Positions 22,819 to 37,400 of a stretch of 64,000 nucleotides of DNA are shown here, piece by piece. This stretch comes from Clavelina lepadiformis (lineage: Eukaryota > Chordata > Ascidiacea > Aplousobranchia > Clavelinidae). The notes beneath the pieces are model-generated. The model made no database searches and was not told the DNA's origin. It saw only the letters and a list, made by a program, of their open reading frames with translations. The stretch lies in assembly GCF_947623445.1 (NCBI RefSeq), contig NC_135245.1, positions 18,049,501 through 18,113,500 of the forward strand, written 5' to 3'. A program made the position numbers and the translations under genes. The first letter of the stretch is position 1, and the number at the start of each line of letters is the position of its first letter.

Positions 22819-24081
22819 TTTTGTTTGTATAATTCGTGCGTCGTACGTTACTTTTGAACAAAAAGTTTTTTGTGATAAAATTACAAAGAAATGGGACGTA
22901 ACAAGATAGTAAGGTCACACAAAGCATTGAGCACAAATCTTCTACCGGTCTTTACAAAACCAAAACGTACTGTACGTAGCCGGTGCCACACTGAACAAGA
23001 CAAATCATGCACTAAATCCTAAGCTTTTATACCAGAGAAATTTTTATTGTTGTTATTACAATCTCTTTTAGTGATGTTGACATTACTTACCGCAAAGTTG
23101 TTATTGGTCATTTTAACAATGGTGAATAAATGAACACGCTGTTGAATAGTACTTTTGAATTTTAAGTGTTTGGTAAAACCTTGATGGGTTTTTTGAAAAC
23201 TTTTTAACATCTTTACAATACAATGTTTCATAACGTACGCTCGGACTCAAAATATGATTGATGGATAAAACCTTCACAATGCATATAACCCTATTATCGG
23301 TTCAGTTGTCTAATTCAGTGGTCAAAAAGTGTGCCGTAATTGGGAACTACAAACCGACAATCTTCTTAAATTTGATTTGTCTAATCCAATCAATGCAAGA
23401 ATATCAACTAGTTTTGAAGAGAATGAAGCCTATACTACCGTCGCCAGCCTTACTAAACCCACCTTGACCAACGCATTGCATTGAAATGTTGTTTAAAGAT
23501 TCGACGAAGTTGGTCTACGTCATGATGAGGATTAAGTGTGTAACGTCTGTAACATGTAGAGCGAACTCAGGAGCTTCCACGCCTACTTCTTACATTCGTT
23601 GAGTGCGCAGAATTCTCACCATAGTACGCTTTTGGAACGACGGTTACACACTTTAGAAAGTTTTCGCTTTTAAAGAAATGACACGGCCGAGTTACAATTG
23701 AATTGGAAGAATCGTTAACCCGGGTTGAATACCTGGGCAGGCTAAAAAGCTGGTGTTGTCGATGAATCTGTTTTGTAAAACTAAAATGTTTATTTTGAAT
23801 AATCACCAACGTTTAAACAGCTTTGATTGAAGTTTGAAAATGTGTATATTACTACTTCACCAAACAGCTTTACTTTTCAGAAGGGCAGATACCGACTATC
23901 AGAACTACTGGTTGGTAATTGGTTAACTCGAGCTTTGGAGTCGGGCCTCCTGATCGAAAAGATTACCTTTAATACCACCACTAAAACTAAAATCAGCCAT
24001 TTCGTATACTTTTTTCAACTTAATTTTCATCTTTAACCTATTCTGAACTATTCCCGGAAAAAAGCAACTATCCTTTATTTT

Positions 24082-24334
24082 CTAAGGTAGCATACTCTTG
24101 CTTGAATTTAGAACTGAAGGCCAAAGTTCCACACACTGAAACTGCAACATGTATAAATAGTTTAATTTTTTGTAAAAGACGGATATATAGTTGTTTTTAC
24201 AAAAACAATATGCAGGAACAATTACCAAATCCACATTGCAGCTATAAGATGATGCACCAAATTTATACAAACTAATTCTAAAAGTATTCGGAATAGGGCA
24301 TGATTGCACAAAAAATTGCACGGATTCATCGTCA
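24082..24334 (-). CDS. Possible isolated coding exon, uncertain
   Basis: An open frame follows a good acceptor (TACATTTTCAG ending near 24335) and reads HSDDDESVQFFVQSCPIPNT, then ISLYKFGASSYSCNVDLVIV, with protein-like composition for its first 45 or so residues before turning AT-biased. No partner exon was found on either side. It could be a terminal exon or an exon of an unseen gene in the desert; chance is also possible. Confidence 0.2.
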
Positions 24335-25430
24335 TCGCTGTGCTGAAAATGTACAAAAGTTTACAACGGTAGGAAAGTTAACAACATGAAAGTTTTGTAT
24401 AAACATTGTTGCCATAGCGCCGGCGTGTAAAATTATCAAATCGTTAAAACGGGAGTAACAGAATGTTCGAGACCAAAACAAACAAGTGGGAAATTTAATT
24501 TAAATATTCCCGTTTTGTGATATTTCTACAACATGTTTCCACAAAGTTTTTGTGACCCAGAGGTGAACAATATGACAGCATTGAAAAGAAATATCTCACC
24601 GAAAGTAGGTCAAGCAGCCCACTGTTAAAGATAAGCGTTAGGTTAGAAGAATGGATATGCAAAAAGTTGATCTAAGCTATTTTGGGTTTAATTAAAATTA
24701 GATTTCGATGAGAAGGAAGATTTGGGTTATGTTTAAGTTACTGTGTGATAACATTTACGTTAGGTTAGCAAAAAACTGTGGAAAAGAGTTTTGAAAGCGC
24801 GATTTTTTCCGGTGTAATAGCGGCAGCACATTGAAAAACGTGGCAAAAATGACACTTATTACGTCACAAAAATACATCACAGAAAATAGCAAAGCAAATC
24901 AAAACAATGTAAATAACAATGTCATGTACGACATGGGCAGATACCGCAATTAAAGGTTCCAACTTGTAAGGAAGTCATTTTAAGAATGAAGTCAAATACT
25001 GTAAAATTAAATTTTTTCCGTGTATTTTTCAATCAAATCGGCAAAAATTTGAAGCTTTTCAAGCAAACATGTGTTAATCTTAATATGTCTATGTTTTTTC
25101 CTAAGCGTTTAAGATGGCGTATAAACAATACATAGAATATTTATTGATAACCGTTCAGCAAAAGGTATTGTCTGGTGTACACAATAAACATAAACCAAAA
25201 ATGATCACGCAAAAATTAGCGAAACAAAGAATTGTCTCATCTAAAACTTTGAAAAGCAGGTTTTTTGAAGAATTTACAACGCGAGATAAAATGCTTACAA
25301 ATTGTGACGTCATACCACACACACAGTGACAGTGAATAAGTATACACGCAATATACCAAGAATATGAAAACACGCTGGAACATACAGATACACGGTGAGT
25401 GTAAGTTGCTATCGCATTGTGACGTCATAT

Positions 25431-28400
25431 TTATCTTTCAGTCTGTGTTATAGCAGCAACGTACGAGAAGAGACACAAAAGGGAATAGCATATTTCGCTC
25501 GCCAATACCGACTTGAACTTGTGTATGGTAACCTCGTCTGTGTCCCGATCTGTACAAGGTCGAAGGTCAAATTACTTATTTCGTATTATTTGTGATATCG
25601 TTTATCTCGTTGGGGATTGCTTCATCATCAATTTGTGAAATTTAGAGATGTGGTATAGTTTGACATTGGAATTTTTATTCTCGGATTGAGCGATACAAAC
25701 CTAGTCATGATTCTTCACCATTGGAGCCCCGTTTAGCGACCTTGTCTTAATGCATTTTTAGATAGAAGCATCTTTTATGGCTTATTTATAGTTTTTATGA
25801 GTTCAAATTTAGAAATGTTCACCGTGACACAGTTGTTAGTGTATCACAACGACAGCGTCGATCAGTATTGAGCGCGGGTTCTCGGTGGTACGAGAAATGT
25901 TAAAAGATTACAATCACTACATCAAAGTAAACGAAAAGCGATCCTACGCTCTATACTACGTTGCTAAAAATTCTTACAAACTGAGTCTTAAAACTACTTT
26001 AAGTCCGTCATGAAGTAAATAAGGTATTCTAGCTATAGTTAACCTTGAGCTTTCATAGCGTAAATTTCCATAGCAATTACTTGGTAACCTGTTGCAATCC
26101 ATGTAATTTTACACGAGTTAGTTGCACTTACTGTATTCTTCCAAGACGAAAAGGCCCTTGACCGTATTACATTTTCGTATGGTCTTTAAGCCAAGAAACA
26201 CCTATAAAAACAGATGTTATCGTCCAGTTATGAGCACAAACACAATACCACACAAGACAACAAGCGCACTCAATTTTCACAAGCCGGTTCAAATTATAAC
26301 TACGGGACGACACACTGACACAGCTAGTGGTGGGTTCATACCTTCTCCATTCTCTGATGAACGAAAGCAAAAACAAAACATTCTCATTTGAACAACGCAT
26401 TTAGTTGCCGTACTCTTGTTAAGTGAAAGTTAAAATAGTTTAGCAACAGGATATTGAACTGCGTTAGGTCACCTGACTGTTGACAAACTTCAAGTTAACC
26501 CCGTCCAATGTGATCTGAAGTAACCCGCACTGACCGGTCTTCATATCCTGAATAGGGAATTCACCGCCCAATTCCGGTTCTGTAAGAAGGGCGAACCCGT
26601 GGTTATTGCGGTAAAATAAATGACACATTGGCGCAATAACTTTAAAGTTCTGTTGTTGACTGAACGCATTGGGAAATTTCAAGTAGTCGGCTAGGTATGG
26701 CTGTGGGACGATGAGATGGCACGGTGGCGTAATCCTGGTATTGTAACGTATGCGGTGAGAGGCTACATGTGCTGGATTGCACGTTATTGCAAAATGTGAG
26801 ATAAAATTTCATTTTTAAAAAGTTAACTTACCGGTATGCCTTACTGCGGCTTTTTCCATTGCTTCCTTAGCGCAATGGTATAACTCCCGACACTAAAAAT
26901 TCATATCGCACATCATAAGGTGTCACATACACTCAGTATTGATATGAAGTGAGAGGATAATGCCTTAATATAAATACTAAATGCAGTCATATCTCTATAC
27001 TACAAACAACAAAACCCACGCTTTATAAAGACGTGCATAGTTAGGCCAAGCGGGTTACCTTTTTCGTGTAGAACTTATTCAATTGAGTCTCTTTCCCTCT
27101 TCTTTGCCACAGACATAGCACCTTAGTCTTAGGGCAAAAGGTCATGTTGAGCAGTTTTTCGTACCACCAACGTTCGCATATCGTACCAAAGCCGGTTCGC
27201 AAGATTATGGCGTCGTCACACACCTGGATAAATTTATTTCTTAACTTTTGCGTTGAATAAATATTCTACAAAATATCGATGGTGATATAACGTACAGCAG
27301 ACAGACTAATGGGTAAATAGACTTATGGGGCCGTAAGGTCGCTGCTTTGAGCGCTGTGTTTGGGTCTAAAAACAGGCGTTAATTGATTTCCTGTCAAAAT
27401 TGGGTTGTTTAATCTACCAAATTCAGTATTCTGATCGGAAAAAAACCTTCCTTAAATTTATATTAATAAGCCCTTTAATATAACATAGTAATTAATCATG
27501 GTTGAGCTGACACAAGTAGGAAATTGAACACGAAATGCTAGTTCAGAAGGATTTTGTGTTAGGTATTGTTTTTATATTGACGTGCAACGTCTTACAACAA
27601 AGAAAAATTATCTTTCTTTTGTTTAGGAAAACACAAGCGCAACTTTTAAAAACATAACTTCACTCCGCTCAGTTTCAATGCAACATAGTTACCATGTTTA
27701 AGCAAAAAAAATGACAGACTAAGCCAAAAGGTAAATTCATGACATTCAAAACGTGGCTTAATCCTACTCTTAAAACAGCGGATGTGTTTATTTTACGTCA
27801 TTTATCACCTCCATAAACAAGACGTCACCGGTAGTGTCGGTCCCTGAGTGGACAACAAAGGATTGTTTCCGAATATGACGACTTCCGCACGGTTTCAAAT
27901 CAACCGCAACGCCCTTAAGTGACGTGAGGTGTTCCAACAGTAGATTCACTTCCGTACTGTGGGAAAGACCCACGTGGGACTTTCCCAACAACCTGCGTAC
28001 CTGCAAAAGAAAACAGTTAAAACTTGCAGAGGGTTTGGAAGATGACATGTGCAAGTTGTTGTTAATATGAGTTAAGTCACCAAAACAATACTACAAAGAA
28101 CTCTGTAAAAAATGTAAAATAACAATGCTATAGTAGAAGCAGAAGGTCTGCAATAGTACTAACAAGTATTGTTAACCAGAATAACTAAATCTGGTACAGC
28201 CTGAGTTGATATTTGTAGCATATTTTGTGAAACCTTGCGTTTTGTGTCTGAATATGAGACTCCCATCATGATCATATAAGCGACAAGATTATAGAGCATC
28301 GTCGATAGCAACCGATCCTCATCTTCTTCAAGTCTCTTCTTTTCGCTTGATCCGAGAGTTTGATATCTGAGGACAGTTTGGTTTATTTCATATATTGATT

Positions 28401-31400
28401 TATTTTATTTTCCTTAAATTTAGTATTCAACCTCATGGTAATCATTTTCACTTTGTACAGCTGAATTGAATTGAAGTTTTAGCAGGGAAGCAGTAACTGA
28501 AAATTTGAAGATTTCTGCTGATTTATTGAGACCAATTTCAGACCTTTCAATCATGTCGGTCGGTCCTTGGTCCATGCCAACCGCATCTCTTTCCATGGCA
28601 ACCGCATCCAGGAAAACATCTTCCCAAAACTGCATCTCATCCCATATCTTTGACCTTTCCTTGCCTGGAGAAACAGACAATCACAAAAAGGCAATTTTAC
28701 TTGAAAATTTATGCTGTTTTGCACAAGCACATATTTTGGTGTAAAGCTATGCAAGATACAGCAGAAACATTCATGCATGAAGATGTCAATAGCACAAATC
28801 TGTAAGTGCGAGACCAGTGCCACGAAATTCAATGCTACAATACCAAGCGTGCATGATATTTTACAGATAACATACACAGCTGTATATCTCACTAATGAGC
28901 AGCAGAAGTGGCACATAAAAATTTATCATTGCTGTATTGGTTAAAGATGGCGCTGTTTTAAAAATAGCCTTGAGTCAAAATACAGATTCAAGCAGTGACT
29001 TCAGGCTTGTCATTGTCATTCAGGCTTGTCATTCAACGCCACCGGGCAAAACATAATTTCCTAAAAAATGTTTCAGATAGCAAGCACACACAGTTCCTTC
29101 GATATTACATTGCTACACATGTATGACGACAATGAAGGCATCATTTTAAATGGACATGAAATCTTTATAGCTATTTCATGCCCACGGTAATGTTCAAGCA
29201 GTGTCACGACCGCCATGTGTGTGCGATATAAATAAACATTCAGCAAATATTTGACTTCAGTTTCATGGAAAAGTTCATGCCACATTTCAACATGCTTTGT
29301 TTACTTAAATTAAACGTGGTCTCGAGTGCAGCGCCTTCGAGTTGCATGAGAAAAGAGTGCTTGGCAGTTCCTTTGCGTTAAAAGAGAAAATTCCGATTTA
29401 GTAGAACGGACGTTTGAAGTTTCTTAGATTAAAACTGCTTAATTAATTAAGAATTAGTAGTAAACAAAGCTACGAACCCAGAAGTCCCTCGTAAAGAAAG
29501 ATTCTCTCTTCATCTTCACCGAGATCAGAATCAACGCGGATTAATTTGCCATTTCGATAATGGACGTCACCCGTCTCCATCGCGGCGCCAGTTGAGTTTG
29601 AGCTGATGCTGACTGAGTCCTGTTTTATAAATGATTTTTGGTGACTGGTCATATGGAACAGTTGCAGGAAGTTTTCTCCAACGAAGGATGCAATAAAGCT
29701 CAACCAAGAGCATTTTACCTCTGAAGTATGGGTTGGGACGCTTCTGAGGCTGAGATTATCCTTTGCAACAGACGAATCACTCTTGTTTGATGCTGGAATA
29801 GAAACATTATTTCAATGTGATGAAAACAGCCACTGCATAATGTATATATGATATATACGGGTAGATGATATATGGGTAGATGATATATGGGTAGATGATA
29901 TACGGGTAGATGATATACCGGTATTCATCTGAAATTGTTTATTAACAAAACTGTGTTTGGTAACGAAATTTCATACAAAATGAAATAAAAGTTAACAACA
30001 AAAAATTACATGCTTGAAAAAAATAAATTGTAAATAAAATGCAAATCACAGACAGAATTAAGTGTAATAAGACTCTCGATACAAAGTTATCACAACGACC
30101 ACACCAATCACATAAAAGTTTGAAAATCAGCAGACAACGAGCAAGACATGACTATGAAAGAGAGTATACCAATGCTAATGTTGTCTTCGCTGCAGCTTGG
30201 AACCTCGGGAACGTCACTTGCACAAATTGCTTCATCAGATTGGTCGACCTGTGGAGTGTCGTTATTGCTTGGTTGACTCAAACGATCCTGTGGCTTCAAC
30301 TCTGATTGTGCGTTGATTGTATTGCGTAACAACAATGTTATTACAAACTGATACGCGATTAGTGAAAAGAGATTAAGTAGCAAACATGCAAAAACAAACA
30401 AATTATTTGAGCATTCCCTGCTCCATTCCAACATAAGCAAGCACGACTGGATCGAGATGGTGGTTACCTTTTGCATAATAGTGTGAGTGACATATCTCCA
30501 GCAAGATGAATGTTGATGCCATTCCACCGAGGCCGTGTCTTGATTTGTAAGTATACTCAAGGCCACTGAGCACACATTTTAGCAGCTCCAGTATCCCTCT
30601 GTACACTTTTATGGTCACCTCCTAGAACACATGTAATAATGAGCGATGTGTCTACAATACTTTGTACAAGTATTTATGGCAAATACGTTAGATTTTCAAG
30701 CACTTTTAAGGAAATTTACTAAAAGGAAAGAAAAAAAAACAAGGAAAAATTATCGACAAAAGAGTGGACTAAAACGTATATGAACAAGAGCATTTCAATG
30801 CTTGGCTTTTTCTTTGAACATTTCTAACTGTGACTCACCACGTTTTCAATGTAGTCGTTGTTTCCTTCGTCCTGGGTGGATTGGTTTAACCGTTGGAGGA
30901 GAAAAAGACGCAAGGATTCACACTCCATCAATCTCCGGATCTTTTTCAGGTTAAACCACCCGACTCCATTTCCTTCAAGGACACTTTGAGTAATTTCCTA
31001 AGAGGAAAATTTTGAAGCAATCATCATCGCTGACCTTTGTGTTCAGGGATACATCACATACATAATACTCCATGTTATAATCAGCAACAATGCCGTGGGT
31101 ACGAAAAGATCAGCCATTCTTGGAAGAAGTCGCAGTATTTAGAATGAATGGAATATATTTATACATACTTATTAGCATGATTTATACCATACATTACTTA
31201 TGAATTTAGTTGAAGAGGAATTTCAGAAAATAATACTTTCAAAAACTGCTGGTTTTCTTTGTTGTTGAGATGGGTGGCAGAGCTGGTAGCTGGGGACTTC
31301 GACGTCGTGGTGGGAGGTGGTGGGGTTGGGGGATTCCCACGGCGTATCACGGAACGATGGTCAATTAGGGTTTTACGTGGAGCTATTTATGTTGAACACG

Positions 31401-34400
31401 ATATTAACTTTGTTCACTTAGTTTAGGCATACAAGTAATTACTAATTATCAGTGAAGGTCTTTTGCAAACGCCGGCAAATACAGTGTGAATGCAGAAAAA
31501 CATAACAAATGTCTACAGTGTAAAAGCCTTTCTGAAATCAGAAAATATCTGAAACCAATTAATAACAGGAGCAGCAACAACACAATGTTTTGAGACACTT
31601 AAAAAGGGTGAGCTACAAACCTTTCACTGACGGAAAAGGGGTCCGTCTCTCCGTTGCATTATTTGACCTGTTTGACCTCGAAGATTCACTGCCGGTGTCT
31701 GTGTCACTACTAGCAGTTTGCATGCTCGAGGTGGATGGTGGACTGGTCGGATTGTCCGGGTCTTTCTGGAGCTCGAGAAAATATCCATCGTCCGGTGATG
31801 GTAAACCTGCTAAAATAAACAGCTTTTGGTGAAAAATCTGTTGTTGCTTTGTTAGATTGGGATTTTTTTAATTTAAATTTGATGATTTATTTAGGCTAAA
31901 TAAAAAGTCTGTTACCTTGTCTATTACTTAAAGGCTTGTTGTCTGTTTGTTTTGTAATTTCATTCTGTAAAACAGGGCTGAATGTTGTCATATGTGGGAA
32001 AAAGTAGATTGTAAAATTGTAAATTTAACAATTCTTACAAAGACTGGATGTTCAAGCTGTACAGATTCATCCTCGGACAACGAGGAATAAGATGTTGATG
32101 TGTCATCACCTGGTTCGCTGTCGGTTGCTACAGATGTTCATAAAATTTAAAAGTTAAAAATAAACCGTACTTGTGAATTGTAATATTATTGCATTATTGT
32201 AAATTGTATTCGATGGTAAACTTACCAAATTATTCCAGAAAAAAATAACCAGGATTTCAGATTAGATTAAACGTTTAACGATTAGAGGTAAACGTAAACA
32301 ATTTAATTTACGTTTCGTAAATTTGGTTACAATTTCTATAACATGTTACCGTATCCTGGGAAACACATTTATATATGTGTAAAAAGAATTCTACTCAAGC
32401 AAAAATCTTTTTTGAAATGAAAGAAAAATTAGCCGAAATGTCTAACATTTGACCTCTCAACATTACAGTGCCACCAGACACGTACCACTTTCATCAGTTG
32501 GTGCGTCAGAATGGTGTTGATTTGCTATTTCGTCAGCCATGGTAACCGTGGCAACCAATGAAGTGCATTCTTTATGCAGGGTGTGCTCGATGTTGTGTAA
32601 CTGGTGAGCAAACCATTTTGGCTTATCACCAATTTGCAGAGGATCAAAAACATCTAAACCATGAGAAAATCATAATGGTAAATACAATACCAAATTGCCA
32701 GTAACCAATACCAGTGAATACCAATATACACTGTACAAAAATAAAAAGGTTATTAAAATAATTAATTAAAGCCGATGAATCAAACAGTAAAGTTGAACAT
32801 AATATTACAACATCACTCTTGACAGAATTAGATGAATATTTTAATCCAGACACAATGTGCCGCTTAAACTTAATATGCAAACTTACTGTTATTTATCCGA
32901 AGAAACGCCACATTGTCAGGGGACAGCGACCATTCTCCGAGAAATTCCACAGCTTGTGTTTGTGAGAGAAGAAAAGTGAACTGTGATGGCTTTGCTCTTA
33001 AAATTTTTCATAGAATGCAAAAATTTATGTTAAAAAATAAACGGCAAAGGAGCAGCACAAAAACAATATGAACGTAAAACAGTTTTATAATTAACAAAGT
33101 ATGAAAAATTTACAAACGTTGCTCCCTCTAAACTTTGGCTCTAGAGCAGGGGTGGCCAGACCTGCTTCATGCTCGAGCCGCATATAACAAATTCCAGTTT
33201 TAAAAGAGCCACAACACAAAAACAATAAAAAACACGAATTTATTCACTTACAACGAAGTGTAGCTATTGATAAACATTAATGCTGCGTGGTGATACTATG
33301 AGTCATTGAGTCTCCACATGGGTTTCACCAACTCTTTTTGCAATTATTAGTATAACTGTAACCAAGACTTAAAACTAGGTCAGCCCTGACGTACAGATTC
33401 AATAGTTCAATTCTGACAGTTTACTTAACTACAGTGTACAAGTTAGCACACTTCTGTACAATAATGTAATTTTTGGTGTGTAATTTGATTATTACTAACA
33501 ATGAGTCCATTGTTACTACGTGTGACAGAACGTATTGTTTCATAATATGATCAAACAACTCGTCTAGACCGGGAAAATGCATGTCTAATTCAACAATGAT
33601 AATACAATAATTCATTCATTAAAGAGTCACAATCAAAGGCTCAATAAGCCGCATGTGGCTCGAGCCGCAGTTTGGCCACCCCTGCTCTAGAGTATATGGG
33701 CACAGACTTATATTGTTGTTGTCGTTACTTACGCAGTTTTTGACTGAGAGCCAAGGGAGTGTGCACAATAAATCTGTACGTTAACTTCAGGTTACGAAAG
33801 AATAAACATGTAAGTAGTAGTAGTAGGTGCTTGTAAATTTCTGAGCGCAATTCAGTCAAAACAACCTGTGCATTGTGCACACATGAAATGGGCACAGCTT
33901 GGTTGTAAACTTTTAATATAGTACTGTACAAGATGTTGGCCGCAATATTATTAAAAAAGGCTACGATATTATGCTGATGAAAATATAAAGTAAAAGTAAC
34001 GATCTACTTACCGACTCTGCATAAAGCTATGTTGTTGAAATGCAACAACAGGGCGTGGGTAGAGTCGAAGTGTTCGTGTGTGGTCCGTGTAATATTGTAA
34101 TGTGTTTGGAGAAGATAGAAAACGAACCATGGCAACCCTGTAAAGGCGGCATACGATACAAAAATACTTACTATGGCAAAAAATTCAAGCAGATTACTTG
34201 ATTACTTAAACGTCTTTCATGGTAATTACTAATTACCAATAAACGTATCGTAATTTAATTATATCTGTCTACGAAAGCAACCAACTTAGTGAAAAAAACA
34301 ACAGTTTTAACATAAGTGTTTTATTCCATAAAAAAATTCTCACCGAGTGGCTACATCCACAGTATCAACATCATTTCCCCAAATGAGGGGATTAAAACTT

Positions 34401-37400
34401 TTTTCTTTCGATTCGCTCCCTTTCATCCACGATGGAGTAGCGCCGTCATCTAGTTGGAGATTTCGAAGATCTTGTATTGGAGGATTCAAGCTCATACTTG
34501 CCAGGGCCTGAAAATAAAATCTACACTTAAAGAAATTTAAAGTGATAATTTGTAACAAACGTACCTGAAAAAGTTTCTTACCTGTTTCAGATGTGATTTT
34601 AAAGTTGATCCCTCTGGTTCTGGCAGCTTTGGAAGAAGATCACCATTGGCAGGTTTAATCATCTGTGAAAAAACAAATGACCTTAAAAATTAGTTATGAA
34701 ATCACGCACAATTACTGTATAAACGTATCCAGTATAAATTATTCGATACATCACATAAGACAACCAGAAGCATAAGACACTTGAAAATACACCAACTACC
34801 TACACAGGCGCACACACAAAAATATACTTTTGCACAAATAAAAATATCATTTATGGTCAAGTTCTTCACATTTGTGTTTTACATGAAGATTTTTGTCCAG
34901 AAACTGACCTTGTTTGAATCAAGATCAACTTTCCAGACATCTGGCGGAAAATGCGAACTTGACTTTGAATCGAAGAACGAGCTCGGTAACCCAATAATGT
35001 AGGGAGTGGGGGCCAACAACAACTGCTCGGACCCAGGCATGGACTGGGGTAACAGGGGAATCACCGGGAACATGTATTGAAGTGGGTAAAGCATGCTGGT
35101 CAAGGCCATAATTGACATGGACAAAGCGTTGTAATCTCGCGATACCAAGACAACCTGCAATAGATGAATTAAATTTTATGGTGGTGAAGCATTCCGAACA
35201 AGTTTCAAAAACACGTAATAAACTGATATGCAACGCTGCATGTATTTAGCTTGATAAACCAATATTTGCATAAAAAATCCATAATCAATTTCGAGCAGCC
35301 TCAGGAAAATAGATCTTGAGTTTAACTCAATAAACTGCTATTGCCAAACAAATAAAGTTCAATATAACCACAAAAGACACTGTCTGAAAGGAATAACCAG
35401 CAATAAAATGACAAAAGAGGCTCATAAAGATATTTTATGGGATATTCCTTTATTTATTATTCATGCCCTTTCAATTAGCTTACTTCACAAGGAAGACATA
35501 AGACCAAAAGTATGGCATGGACACATAAATTATATGTACTGTGTGTATCATACAAAGCAGTGAAATGTCACTGCCAAAGGCCACAGGGCTTGGTATATGA
35601 AAGAGCAAAATGATTAATAACGCAAGCCCTTTGAACTAAATTACTCAAGACAAATTTTGTAAGTTATAAACATAGTAGGCTATGTATACCGTACCCCTAT
35701 ATAGTGCACGGTATGCTATAAATATGCTTTCATACACTCTGCATGAAATAAAGTACAGGAATATTAGCAAAACTGAAACTTCCTCTGATAATAATTTGAG
35801 CATATTGTAAGTAATTAATTTATGACTTCATACAAATATAATCAGGTTTAATAGTGTATATAGGCCTGTATGTTGTAATAATGTTAAACGTCGCCAAATT
35901 AAATAAAATACCACACTGTGACCTAACAGAATGAAAGAATATGACAAAGGTATTGCTAAGTGCATTGTCTAACATAACTAAAAGCTTTTTATGATTTCAT
36001 TATTTGGCGACTGCCTTACAAAACAATACATACACGATTCTTACATTTGGAACGAATATCATATCATATGGTAACTTAAAGCAGACTGCGCAACAAATAG
36101 CTTCAATGTCCAAAAACAATTCAATATGTATTGATCATAGATGTCTCAGAGGATATGCCAATCACAAAATCAATAGTCGTCCCCTAAATCTCAAAATACA
36201 TGTACAGGCAACAGCTAAGGAAAGATGTGTGTTACCAACCAAGAAACGGTGGAATACCATTTTCTTAAACCTACAACCATATGAAACAGGAAAACTTAAA
36301 TCGATGTTGAATAAACAGAAAAATTCTTCAGAAAATATCATTTGCGTAATTCCATACATCATAGGCGAACTGCTTCCAGTATTCGCTATTAATATACATA
36401 GCAAAATAGAAATCCAAGCATAATTCATTTGTTGTTGAAAGACATAATTAAGTGCTATCATGCCAGACTGCCGGTGCTAAGATTATAACAGGTTACATTG
36501 GAACACTACACTATTTAGAAATTGTAAAACTTGAACAAATGTCAAACCTTTTACAATCAAAGTAATTTCACCTTTTGCTCCAGAATGATAGCAGAGAGAG
36601 CTTCAAGACACAAATCAATACCGAGCAACTCGAGTGGAAGATGCAGAGGGAAATCGAGAAGATTTAATCTGGTTGGATCAGGAAGAGCAATGACAGATGG
36701 AACCTGGAAGAGATTTATACGCTATAAATCAAGGCAATAACATCTTGTTGCAAACGGAAAAAAAGACACTAACAGTGAAACTGACACCACCGTTACTATT
36801 ATTGTGTATTAACTTCCACATAGGACAAAGTGAGAGAGAATCGTCGTCAAACATGAATAATTCATGGGCAATGACGTAAAACGCTGTTTACACGGGATTT
36901 AAATTTCTTCATTTTGTATATATACAAGATACCTGCATGCTTGGTGGCAATAACTGCAAAGTGACCTTGTTTTTACCAGCAGAGGGTACTGGGCACGCGA
37001 TCAAGTTCGATATCCACGACTCTATCTCCCGCATGTCGTGCAAGACCACACCTGGGATGGAAGTGCCACCATTCTCAGTCAAAACCGTCCAAATGCTGAT
37101 GATGAAGAAATTGTAAGTTAAAAACTGTGGCAAATTGTGCTGGAATGAATTAATGTATCACAGGTCTGTGGAGTCCAATGATGTTATTTGTGATGTATAT
37201 ACCACAGTATACGTACTGATATATGTGACAAATATATCTGCATGATATTCCACATCCGAATGTTTAAATACCGATTTGAAGAGTTATATACAGAGCTAAA
37301 ACAGCATTGGGCCAGATCCACATTGACATAAGTTCTCATTAAAATCCTATCATCCAGTTAGAATTCAAGCAATGTTACAAACATTTTTCACAAATTAAGA

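Larger units (their letters stand above)
21339..25430. other. Gene-poor stretch 3' of MADD
   Basis: Contains an inverted-repeat candidate at 21501-21596, a dispersed-repeat copy at 22729 and a possible isolated exon at 24082-24334. Several 60-80 codon frames (22560-23809, 25114-25428) have no splice or family support. The right end should hold the MADD 3' untranslated region. Confidence 0.4.

Noticed and set aside
25114-25329. 71-codon plus-strand frame just past the MADD stop
   Set aside because: No splice or homology support; overlaps the expected MADD 3' untranslated region on the other strand.
33725-33931. Minus-strand frame near 33730-33790 as an extra MADD exon
   Set aside because: The family alignment and phases join the exon ending at 34012 directly to the one starting at 32996 (QSR then [17 protein letters not shown]); the extra piece has no MADD similarity.
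36004-36423. 139-codon plus-strand frame in a MADD intron
   Set aside because: AT-rich, antisense to MADD, no domain, splice sites or poly(A) signal; a frame this long can occur by chance in this composition. No LINE or transposase motif was seen.
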